The position numbers were made by a program, and so were the translations under genes. A stretch of 13,355 bases of DNA from NCBI GenBank assembly GCA_002505185.1, contig DAUP01000047.1, positions 1 through 13,355 on the forward strand. Direction: 5' to 3'. Below the pieces are notes generated by a model, which did not search any database, was not told the DNA's origin, and was given only the letters and a program-made list of their open reading frames with translations. Positions within the stretch are counted from its first letter, which is position 1. Each line of letters opens with the position of its first letter. Positions 7,212-12,996 of the stretch are shown piece by piece. This DNA comes from Ferroplasmaceae archaeon UBA567. GTDB lineage: Archaea > Thermoplasmatota > Thermoplasmata > Thermoplasmatales > Thermoplasmataceae.

Positions 7212-7224
7212 CCATATCATATGG
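7212..7224. promoter_or_regulatory. 13-bp palindrome between TATA box and start of the aminopeptidase gene
   Basis: CCATATCATATGG is a perfect inverted repeat with 6-bp arms. It fills the gap between the minus-strand TATA box (about 7226-7236) and the ATG at 7207. A protein bound here would block transcription start. The operator role is inferred. Confidence 0.3.
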
Positions 7225-7225
7225 T

Positions 7226-7236
7226 TACATATAATT
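7226..7236 (-). promoter_or_regulatory. TATA box of the aminopeptidase gene
   Basis: On the minus strand the sequence AAATTATATGT is centred about 24 bp upstream of the ATG at 7207. No Shine-Dalgarno sequence is seen, so the mRNA is probably leaderless. Confidence 0.5.
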
Positions 7237-7310
7237 TTTGCCAATGTACGAAATTTTTGAAGCCGCCGCAATAAGTGCTTGCAGAACAGGTTTCCACATT
7301 TTTAAACAGT

Positions 7311-7320
7311 TATATAATAA
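7311..7320 (+). promoter_or_regulatory. TATA box of the Sua5 cluster
   Basis: TATATAATAA is centred about 24 bp upstream of the ATG at 7339, giving a leaderless start. It would drive the Sua5, GNAT and possibly the polyprenol kinase-like genes. Confidence 0.6.
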
Positions 7321-7338
7321 TTTGGCATTCAGATATAG

Positions 7339-8385
7339 ATGACTGAAATAATACATATCACCAGGAATAATGAGAAAGATTCCATAGCTAAATGTGCAGA
7401 GATTATAAAACGTGGGGGCACAGTTGTATTTCCCACAGAAACTGTTTACGGCCTTGGGGCTGATGCATTCAACCCTGAGGCCTGCGCAAAGATATTCAGG
7501 GCAAAGAACAGGCCTGCTGACAACCCCCTCATTGTCCACATATCCAGTATGGAAATGCTGGATAAGGTTGCATATATTGATAATGACCTGAGGGAGAAAA
7601 TGAAAAACATATGGCCCTCACCACTTACACTGCTCCTGAAAAAGAAGAATACTGTTCCAGATATAGTAAGTGCAGGCCTTGACACAATATGTATACGTTT
7701 CCCTGATGACAGGATAGCCCTCAGACTTATAGAATGTTCCGGACCTGTAGCTGCGCCCAGCGCCAATATTTCAACCAGGCCCAGTATAGTTGATTCCGAA
7801 ACAGCTATCAGTGAACTGGATGGAAAAGTGGATGCCATAATAGATGCTGGGAGAGTAAAATACGGTGTAGAATCTACCATACTGGACTGCACTGCAAAGC
7901 CCTACAGGCTTTTGAGGGCTGGTGCATTCACTGTGGAAGATATAGAATCAATGATAGGTCCGGTGTATGTGGATCCACTGGCCAAAGGATACAGCCAGTC
8001 CAGCGTGGCACTGACACCAGGATTGAAATACAGGCATTATGCACCATCAAAGAAATTATTTCTGATTGAGAATGAAGATCAATTCAGAAATTTTATCTCT
8101 TCGAAGGATTCAAATGATTTTCTTGTCCTCTGTTCCAGTGAAAATGCAAAGTATGCACATGGGGAATCATTGGTGCTAGGCAGGGATATATATGATGTGG
8201 CACACAATTTATTCTATGATTTCAGGATTCTTGATAATTCGTCCCAAAAGTACGGCGTCATTCAGGGATTCCCTGAGAACGGCATAGGGCTAGCTGTAAT
8301 GAACAGGATAAGAAAGGCAAGCTTTATGATCGTGAAGGAAAAAGAAAATATAGATAAGATTAATAAGGCTATTAATGAAACTTGA
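7339..8385 (+). CDS. sua5: L-threonylcarbamoyladenylate synthase (Sua5/YrdC family)
   Basis: This 348-aa protein makes threonylcarbamoyl-AMP from threonine, bicarbonate and ATP, the first step of t6A37 modification of ANN-decoding tRNAs. The KEOPS complex (Kae1) then transfers the group. The YrdC domain spans about 8-205, with the signature VFPTETVYGLGADA (30-43), KNRPADNPL (56-64), the nucleotide-binding APSANIS (139-145), GVESTILDC (176-184) and LRAGAF (192-197). The linker PGLKYRHYAPSKK (227-239) marks Sua5 proteins as opposed to single-domain YrdC, and the Sua5 C-terminal domain runs from about 240 to the end. Length matches full Sua5. The first ATG is supported by the TATA box. The gene overlaps the next by 11 bp. 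Confidence 0.95.
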   Translation: MTEIIHITRNNEKDSIAKCAEIIKRGGTVVFPTETVYGLGADAFNPEACAKIFRAKNRPADNPLIVHISSMEMLDKVAYIDNDLREKMKNIWPSPLTLLLKKKNTVPDIVSAGLDTICIRFPDDRIALRLIECSGPVAAPSANISTRPSIVDSETAISELDGKVDAIIDAGRVKYGVESTILDCTAKPYRLLRAGAFTVEDIESMIGPVYVDPLAKGYSQSSVALTPGLKYRHYAPSKKLFLIENEDQFRNFISSKDSNDFLVLCSSENAKYAHGESLVLGRDIYDVAHNLFYDFRILDNSSQKYGVIQGFPENGIGLAVMNRIRKASFMIVKEKENIDKINKAINET

Positions 8386-9292
8386 TAATTACAGGCTTAA
8401 CTGGGATGTAATACTCAAAAAGGAAATAGATTTCCTCTCAAAAAAATATCCTGACATAGATATAAAAGGAAGTTATGCCAGCGTTATCAAGCTTTTAAAT
8501 GAAAACAAAATTATGTCAAGGATAATCTTAAGGAAAAATGAATTCATAGGATATGCCTACATTATGGATTCAACTGACAAATCAGACAGGCTCTATGCAG
8601 ACATTGGATTTATATCCAAGAGGAAAATTAATGAAGAACGACTCAGAGAACTTTTTGACTGGCTAATTGGAAGAGCAAGAGAAGAAAAGAAAAAATTGAT
8701 GCTAAACCCCATATTCAATGGAAATGAAACAAGCGAAAAATACCTGTTAAAATTAGGTTTTAAAACTATTGTCAGAAAGAGGATGGTATTAGATTTGAAC
8801 GAATATCAGTACAAAAAGATAGATGAACAGTACAATATATCGGGCATAGGAGACCTGAACATGGACCTTTATTCCGATGCCGAATATGAGGCATTCAAAT
8901 ATACTTCTGACAAATTCCTGTTCAGCGACAGGAGGGAGGACAGAATTAAGACGGTAAAAAATCTATTTAATGGAGAATACGGGGAGATAATCAGAGAGAT
9001 TTCCTTTATTCTAAAAAGTAAGGGCAGGATAAGCGGGGGCGTGGTAACGTCAAGGCTTGGCTTTGACAGGGCTTTTATAGTATCTATTTTCGTAAAGCGG
9101 GCATACCGGAAAATGGGGATAGGCAAGTATTTGCTTCTTACAGCACTAAACAGGCTCAAGGCACTTTCATACCATTATGTTTTTCTATGGGTAAATGCAG
9201 AAAACTTCGCACGGGATTTTTACTCTCATTATGGTTTTAAATATGACAATTATCCTGACGAAGTTATTTATTATCTACCCTATAGCAAATAA
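8375..9292 (+). CDS. GNAT-family acetyltransferase (tandem GNAT fold likely)
   Basis: This 305-aa protein has a C-terminal GNAT domain with the acetyl-CoA pyrophosphate loop RKMGIG (245-250) after the strand AFIVSIFVKRAY (233-244), then a helix (KYLLLTALNRLKAL), the strand YVFLWVNAEN and the closing DFYSHYGFKY (281-290). The N-terminal half (about 45-140) has the same shape, with FIGYAYI, a helix (RLRELFDWLIGRA) and YLLKLGFKTIVRKRMVLDL, but lacks a clear Q/RxxGxG loop. It is therefore probably a degenerate GNAT copy. The substrate cannot be predicted. The ATG overlaps the last 11 bp of the sua5 gene, so the two are co-transcribed and probably coupled. A tRNA- or ribosome-linked substrate is only a guess from that context. 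Confidence 0.8.
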   Translation: MKLDNYRLNWDVILKKEIDFLSKKYPDIDIKGSYASVIKLLNENKIMSRIILRKNEFIGYAYIMDSTDKSDRLYADIGFISKRKINEERLRELFDWLIGRAREEKKKLMLNPIFNGNETSEKYLLKLGFKTIVRKRMVLDLNEYQYKKIDEQYNISGIGDLNMDLYSDAEYEAFKYTSDKFLFSDRREDRIKTVKNLFNGEYGEIIREISFILKSKGRISGGVVTSRLGFDRAFIVSIFVKRAYRKMGIGKYLLLTALNRLKALSYHYVFLWVNAENFARDFYSHYGFKYDNYPDEVIYYLPYSK

Positions 9293-9312
9293 TTTTAATA
9301 ACCTAATAGAAG

Positions 9313-10299
9313 GTGTCTGACAAAAATTTAAGTCTAAGGGATAAATCATACCCTATGGATTTGTTTAATTTTGCTTATTTAGTCATATTTATAGTTGCTA
9401 TTATATATATTCTCATAAAAAACAGGGAGTCTTTTTTAATCAAAATACTTGTTTCCATACCCATAATGGCGGGGCTTGTATACTTCTCAGGCTCATTTTT
9501 TGTGCTTCCTGTATATCTCTTTTCACTGGTTGTCAGTACCTATCTTTACACAGTATTTTTCTATTTTCCATTTGCTGTTGACATAGTTTTAATTATTCTT
9601 TCCATCTTCGGAAAGTTCGTGCCGGTAAGATTTATTTTTGCAGCCATATCAATATCTATACTCCTTTCAATGTTCCTTGACAAAAATATGAGAAAGTATG
9701 ACATAACCAACAATGAAAAAAAGGGCAAGGACATAAAAAGGGAAACTTACAGAGATTATTTCCAGATTTCTACTGGAGTTATAACAATTGCAATATTTGC
9801 CTTTGAGGGAATTAAAGGTAGGATTCTTATCCTTCTGGCTGTCCTCATAATATATCTTGCCGGGAATATACTTTACCTCAATAATAAGAACAGAATTGCC
9901 GATATTGTTTATATGATGGAAAGGGAGGACACAAAACTGGGACTTGGTTCTATGTATCTCGCCGCAGGCTTTCTACTGGTGCTGTCATTTACCAGGTCGC
10001 TTCCCGTCATATATATTTCAGCATTTATGATAATGATAGGGGATTCGCTGGCAACCATAATAGGGATGAAAATACGGAGCAGAAAACTCATATACAATAA
10101 AAGAAAGTCCATAGCAGGGTTTATGGCAATGCTTTTGCCGTCTTTTTTATTTGGATTATTTTTCTTTGTTTATTTCTATTCGGCAATTTATGCACTTGGA
10201 GGGACATTTGCCGAGTCTATATCCAATAAAATTGCAGATGACAATATCACTATACCAATTTCTATAGTCGTACTCCATCTAATAATCGCAATGGCATAG
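9313..10299 (+). CDS. dolichol/polyprenol kinase-like membrane protein (CTP-dependent family)
   Basis: This is a polytopic membrane protein of 328 aa from the GTG at 9313. An ATG at 9355 (MDLFNFAYLV) would give 314 aa and is equally plausible; neither has a clear Shine-Dalgarno site. Hydrophobic segments lie near 18-35, 42-58, 62-85, 88-101, 107-121, 151-165, 170-188, 212-227, 230-250, 268-292 and 313-326. The loop GDSLATIIGMKI (243-254), then KRKSIAGF (263-270), and the late DNITIPI (310-316) match the conserved signatures of the SEC59/dolichol kinase and phytol kinase group related to CTP-dependent phosphatidate cytidylyltransferases. Such enzymes phosphorylate isoprenoid alcohols, here probably to supply lipid carriers for glycosylation or isoprenoid salvage. 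It starts 20 bp after the GNAT gene and may be co-transcribed with it. Confidence 0.75.
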   Translation: MSDKNLSLRDKSYPMDLFNFAYLVIFIVAIIYILIKNRESFLIKILVSIPIMAGLVYFSGSFFVLPVYLFSLVVSTYLYTVFFYFPFAVDIVLIILSIFGKFVPVRFIFAAISISILLSMFLDKNMRKYDITNNEKKGKDIKRETYRDYFQISTGVITIAIFAFEGIKGRILILLAVLIIYLAGNILYLNNKNRIADIVYMMEREDTKLGLGSMYLAAGFLLVLSFTRSLPVIYISAFMIMIGDSLATIIGMKIRSRKLIYNKRKSIAGFMAMLLPSFLFGLFFFVYFYSAIYALGGTFAESISNKIADDNITIPISIVVLHLIIAMA

Positions 10300-10326
10300 A
10301 AATAAAGGATTAATGTGCCATGTCAA

Positions 10327-10336
10327 AATATATATA
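10327..10336 (+). promoter_or_regulatory. TATA box of tRNA-Gly
   Basis: AATATATATA is centred about 28 bp upstream of the first base of the mature tRNA at 10360, the usual distance for an archaeal tRNA gene with a very short leader. Confidence 0.6.
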
Positions 10337-10359
10337 CCCTGTTGTATTTGTGAGTTTAA

Positions 10360-10432
10360 GCGAGTGTGGTGTAGCCTGGCAACACGCGAGCTTGCCAAGC
10401 TCGTGCCCCGGGTCCAAATCCCGGCACTCGCA
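10360..10432 (+). tRNA. tRNA-Gly (anticodon GCC)
   Basis: The full cloverleaf can be drawn. The acceptor stem GCGAGTG (10360-10366) pairs with CACTCGC (10425-10431). A D arm follows. The anticodon stem CGAGC/GCTCG (10387-10391 and 10399-10403) encloses the loop TTGCCAA, with the anticodon GCC at 10394-10396. The T stem CCGGG/CCCGG (10408-10412 and 10420-10424) encloses TCCAAAT. The variable loop is 4 bases and the discriminator is A10432, as expected for archaeal tRNA-Gly. There is no intron and no encoded CCA. The gene marks the boundary between the housekeeping block and the accessory region. Confidence 0.97.
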
Positions 10433-10682
10433 TTGTGATATTGGTTTAATGTGAATAATGATAAATCGCAGTGAAATTATTTTCATTTATATACTGTCGA
10501 TCCAGTTTTTGTAATATAAAAATAACATTATATAATGAAATGATTACAATTTATTAAGAATATTATTAACGATTTTCCATTCTTTTAGCCAGGCTAACCT
10601 CTCTTATACGAATGCCAGTTTAAGTCCAATACTTTCTTTGATTACAATGGATAAAATTTAATAATTGACATTTTTTTTGACC
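10433..10682. other. 250-bp AT-rich stretch 3' of tRNA-Gly, no gene seen
   Basis: No coding sequence or stable structure is evident. Short oligo-T runs at 10480-10483 and 10503-10507 could end the tRNA transcript. A TATA-like TTTATATAC at 10486-10494 has no recognisable gene behind it. I see no repeat of the tRNA 3' end in this stretch. Confidence 0.4.
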
Positions 10683-10844
10683 TTATAACTTACTCATCCC
10701 ATAATTTATACCGGTTACATCTTTTAATGACATTTTCACCCTCTTTTGCTTAACTTTTAAACCGTGTTTGAAGTATGATTTCTCTCTTGCTATGGCTACG
10801 TTATCATCTATAGTTTTGTTCCCTCTTAATCGCGGTAATACCAC
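10683..10844 (-). CDS. possible 53-aa small protein or gene remnant
   Basis: An open frame from a GTG (10842-10844) to TAA (10683-10685) encodes a strongly basic 53-aa peptide beginning MVLPRLRGNKTIDDNVAIA and ending in NYGMSKL. Its middle section is rich in Lys/Arg (REKSYFKHGLKVKQKRVKM). An in-frame TAG lies directly upstream of the Gly codon preceding the GTG, so it cannot extend further. No Shine-Dalgarno site is seen. A weak AT box (about 10866-10872) and a 19-bp palindrome (10873-10891) lie where a promoter and operator would be. Same-frame text downstream (10566-10680) is also protein-like in part but interrupted by stops, so this may be the decayed end of a larger gene. I do not recognise the family. 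Confidence 0.3.
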   Translation of the reverse strand: MVLPRLRGNKTIDDNVAIAREKSYFKHGLKVKQKRVKMSLKDVTGINYGMSKL

Positions 10845-10872
10845 ACCCTATAATATTATGAATTTGGAATAA

Positions 10873-10969
10873 TTACGTTTCAGAAACGTAAGTTGTTAAA
10901 AGGCTGAATTTTAAAAGGAGAAAATTAGAAATGTTACGTTAAACCTTTTCGTAATATTTCTTACGTTTT
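10873..10969. repeat. cluster of ACGTAA motifs with a 19-bp palindrome
   Basis: TTACGTTTCAGAAACGTAA (10873-10891) is a perfect inverted repeat with 9-bp arms around one base. The half-site TTACGTT recurs at 10934-10940 and 10961-10967, the last just beyond the stop codon of the 44-aa ORF. Repeated half-sites next to a palindrome suggest a protein-binding region, or the end of a decayed mobile element. Confidence 0.4.
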
Positions 10970-11102
10970 ATGCTATCTCATTGAAAATTTTCATCACTTC
11001 CTCGTCGGTGAAGAAATCAACATTCAACACTTGAACTGCAGATTGGATCCACGTATTCCTTGGCAAAGGCATGGAAGTCATAACATGACAATATTCAGTC
11101 AT
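10968..11102 (-). CDS. possible 44-aa protein, or 3' part of a frameshifted gene
   Basis: An ATG at 11100-11102 opens a 44-aa frame that begins MTEYCHVMTSMPLPRNTWIQ and ends TDEEVMKIFNEIA. Residue composition and the acidic amphipathic C-terminal helix look protein-like. The start overlaps the preceding 40-aa ORF by 8 bp (ATGACTGA), so it may be read by termination-reinitiation. Alternatively a single-base change in this overlap split one gene of about 84 codons. No Shine-Dalgarno site precedes it. I do not recognise a family. Confidence 0.4.
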   Translation of the reverse strand: MTEYCHVMTSMPLPRNTWIQSAVQVLNVDFFTDEEVMKIFNEIA

Positions 11103-11217
11103 TTAAATAGTTACGGTACCACCAGTGAAAGAGGTCTGTCCCAATTTCATTGTTTGGTATATAAGCAGCTGGTTCATACCATGACAAAATCTCTATTTTG
11201 TCATGCTGAGGGCTCAC
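11095..11217 (-). CDS. possible 40-aa protein, or 5' part of a frameshifted gene
   Basis: A GTG at 11215-11217 overlaps the TGA stop of the upstream partner gene in a GTGA junction and opens a 40-aa frame: MSPQHDKIEILSWYEPAAYI, then PNNEIGTDLF and HWWYRNYLND. Its aromatic-rich, ordered-looking sequence is unlike a random frame. It ends at the TGA (11095-11097), inside the first codons of the 44-aa ORF. The two tiny frames may be coupled genes or one gene broken by a +1 shift. No family is recognised. Both follow the DUF488 operon on the same strand. Confidence 0.4.
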   Translation of the reverse strand: MSPQHDKIEILSWYEPAAYIPNNEIGTDLFHWWYRNYLND

Positions 11218-11987
11218 TTCAGTGGTGGATAGTAGAGACCTATTATAAGCCACGTGTTGAATCTTGAATGCGTTCCAACGAAAAAATAAAGATCTCTTTT
11301 CAGCATATCATTGAGATATTTGTTCTTGAATTTCTCAATAAGGGTATCCCTGTCCCGGTATGTACGTTTCCAGCGTCTCCATGATTCAAGCATTTCCCAA
11401 TCCTCACACATGATGTCGTGTCCCTTACAATCCGCCCCCTGACAAAGGAAATGGTACCTGAAATTATAGTTTATATTCTCCAAGTCAGTCCTGATTTCAC
11501 CATCCAGAGTCATTTGAACTTCCTTGAGGATCTTGTTTTCCTCCTTGTTCACTCCCGGTTTTGAATCTATAGTAAAGTCTGTTATTGTTCTGGGTTTGAT
11601 TATGCCTAGGGAAGTATTATCCATTTTCGATCTTTGTTCAAGCTCTTCCATAGATCCAGCCAAGAGAGGTAGAATTATCTGATTCCTTTCATTCCATGAT
11701 TTATCCTGACCCGTCGGGACACTCCCCGCAATTTTCAGGGTTTCATATCTCACTCTATAGCTCTCTTTCCTACTAAGATATTCTGAGGCCTTTTCACATT
11801 CAACGGTGATCCACGAGTACTTGGGTACGTTCTTATCTCCTCGAAAAGTTTCAAAAGGTATCGGATACAATCTTATGAAATCGCCATTATCAGTGATTCC
11901 AGCAGTGCAGACACATGCACCATATTTCTTGCTTTTCTCTGGGTAAGCTTTGACAGTGAGCAATACCCTCTTTTTTTTGTAGGTCAT
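11214..11987 (-). CDS. conserved DUF488-associated protein with Cys/His cluster
   Basis: This 257-aa protein resembles an uncharacterised family that I associate with DUF488 genes in accessory regions. It opens with RVLLTVKAYPEKSKKYG (7-23) and VCTAGI, then a strand pair (DFIRLYPIPFETFRG, 36-50) and YSWITVEC (57-64). A putative metal site follows: Cys182, Cys187, His190 and Cys194 (CQGADCKGH, then CEDWE, with the family's conserved DWE). Near the end is RDLYFFVGTH, and it closes with IIGLYYPP, which I take as the normal terminus of the family. No membrane segment or signal peptide is present. Its ATG overlaps the DUF488 stop codon (ATGA), so the two are translationally coupled. Function is unknown; a partner or effector role is inferred only from the coupling. 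Confidence 0.75.
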   Translation of the reverse strand: MTYKKKRVLLTVKAYPEKSKKYGACVCTAGITDNGDFIRLYPIPFETFRGDKNVPKYSWITVECEKASEYLSRKESYRVRYETLKIAGSVPTGQDKSWNERNQIILPLLAGSMEELEQRSKMDNTSLGIIKPRTITDFTIDSKPGVNKEENKILKEVQMTLDGEIRTDLENINYNFRYHFLCQGADCKGHDIMCEDWEMLESWRRWKRTYRDRDTLIEKFKNKYLNDMLKRDLYFFVGTHSRFNTWLIIGLYYPPLK

Positions 11988-12583
11988 AACTGAATGACCT
12001 CATAACCCCTTTCTTGCAGGCGTTCTCCAAGAATTTTCCGGTGGCAGTTTCTGTAATCTTCTTCCAGGCACATCATCGCAGTTACTTTTTGTCTGCCAAG
12101 AACGTCAAGTATGTCTAGGTATGATGAGTTGGAGTTCAACCATGCTGAATACTCCCTAAAGAACTTATCCGGATCATGATTTTCTTTAATCTCTATCCTT
12201 ATATCCTTTGGAGCTCCAAGCTTCGGGAGATTGATATATTGTATTCCGGCATCTGCTAGATTTTCACTCAAATTTTTCATTGAAAAGTCCTTATTCCAGC
12301 TGAATGCATGGTTCCTTACGTCCACCAGCTCACTTATCTTGTTACCTTTCAGTAGTTCAATAAAATCGTCCTTCTTCTTCCCTGAATAACCTACAGAGAA
12401 TATCTGAGGCTCCTCTGCCTTACTTAGGAAGACCGACTTATCCCTTCTTTCTACCGATATCCTATCTCCAGACTTCCATCCCAAATCTATGAGATAATTC
12501 TTTGGAATAGAGACCATATAGGTTCCTCCCTGTCTTATTAAAGTTCTATGATTCTCGTTAACTTTGTGTGTCATCATCACCAT
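11984..12583 (-). CDS. AbrB-like DNA-binding domain fused to DUF488
   Basis: This 199-aa protein has two parts. Residues 11-54 form a swapped-hairpin AbrB/SpoVT/MazE-like domain (RQGGTYMVSIPKNYLIDLGW, then KSGDRISVERRD), the type used by many antitoxins and archaeal repressors. Residues 60-196 match DUF488: IFSVGYSGKKKDDFIELL (61-78), LVDVRNHAFSW (86-96), GIQYINLPKLGA (113-124), and the closing cysteine motif MMCLEEDYRNCHRKILGERL with Cys172, Cys180, His181 and Arg182. DUF488 proteins have no settled function. Standalone DUF488 lacks the AbrB part, so the fusion suggests a protein that represses its own operon. The ATG at 12583 fits a TATA box at 12607-12615, and in-frame ATGs at 12577 and 12574 are alternatives. 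It overlaps the partner gene by 4 bp. Confidence 0.85.
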   Translation of the reverse strand: MVMMTHKVNENHRTLIRQGGTYMVSIPKNYLIDLGWKSGDRISVERRDKSVFLSKAEEPQIFSVGYSGKKKDDFIELLKGNKISELVDVRNHAFSWNKDFSMKNLSENLADAGIQYINLPKLGAPKDIRIEIKENHDPDKFFREYSAWLNSNSSYLDILDVLGRQKVTAMMCLEEDYRNCHRKILGERLQERGYEVIQL

Positions 12584-12601
12584 TATAATCTGGCATTATA
12601 A
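12583..12601. promoter_or_regulatory. 19-bp inverted repeat at the operon start (probable operator)
   Basis: TTATAATCTGGCATTATAA has perfect 7-bp arms and a 5-bp spacer. It occupies the whole interval between the minus-strand TATA box and the start codon of the AbrB-DUF488 gene, covering the expected transcription start. This is where an autoregulating AbrB-type repressor would bind; that link is inferred. Confidence 0.5.
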
Positions 12602-12606
12602 GAATG

Positions 12607-12615
12607 TTTATATAT
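12607..12615 (-). promoter_or_regulatory. TATA box of the AbrB-DUF488 operon
   Basis: On the minus strand ATATATAAA is centred about 28 bp upstream of the ATG at 12583, placing the transcription start at or next to the start codon. No Shine-Dalgarno sequence is present. Confidence 0.6.
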
Positions 12616-12996
12616 GGACAGATATGAGCTGATGGAAAGTGTAATCAAGGAATATTTTATTTAGTTCCCAGCGCTTACAAGATTAAAAGGTTGCTTTTTA
12701 GGCCATTAATATTATAGTAGAGAGATTTGAGATTCCTTTAACGTGACTTTACATGATTTATTAGTTTATTTGTTTGCCTGTACTGTGTTTTACGGTATTT
12801 TTATGTGAATAGGGCCGTAGTGCCTATACAATCGATATAAGGTTAAATTTGTCCGCTATGGTCAGTGTTTCCAGATCCATGGAATCCGGTTTTTCCTCAC
12901 CTCCTTTCCTGATATTGTGTAATGTATCCACCCCGGGGTGCTGAAACCTGGAAAAATAATTTCTTAGGCATCGTAATATAATAGCATAGTTATTTG
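12616..12996. other. spacer between DUF488 operon and transposase; probable IS end
   Basis: No convincing gene is seen. One end of the ISAzo13-type element must lie here, because the transposase stop codon is at 12997, but its terminal repeat cannot be set without the other end. The stretch holds a perfect 12-bp GC-rich palindrome CACCCCGGGGTG (12929-12940) and an isolated minus-strand SD-like GGAGGTGAGG (complement of 12895-12904) with only an 18-codon frame after it (MDLETLTIADKF...). A 67-codon minus-strand frame (12824-13027) overlaps the transposase end and is not convincing. Confidence 0.35.

Noticed and set aside
11095..11112. Programmed -1 frameshift at the heptamer TTTAAAT in the 40-aa ORF
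   Set aside because: The heptamer is in the right phase, but a -1 slip leads directly to TGA. Joining the two ORFs needs a +1 shift, for which no signal is evident.
11031..11267. 78-codon plus-strand frame over the end of the DUF488 partner gene and the micro-ORFs
   Set aside because: The minus strand carries more convincing coding here, and the plus-strand product has no recognisable features.
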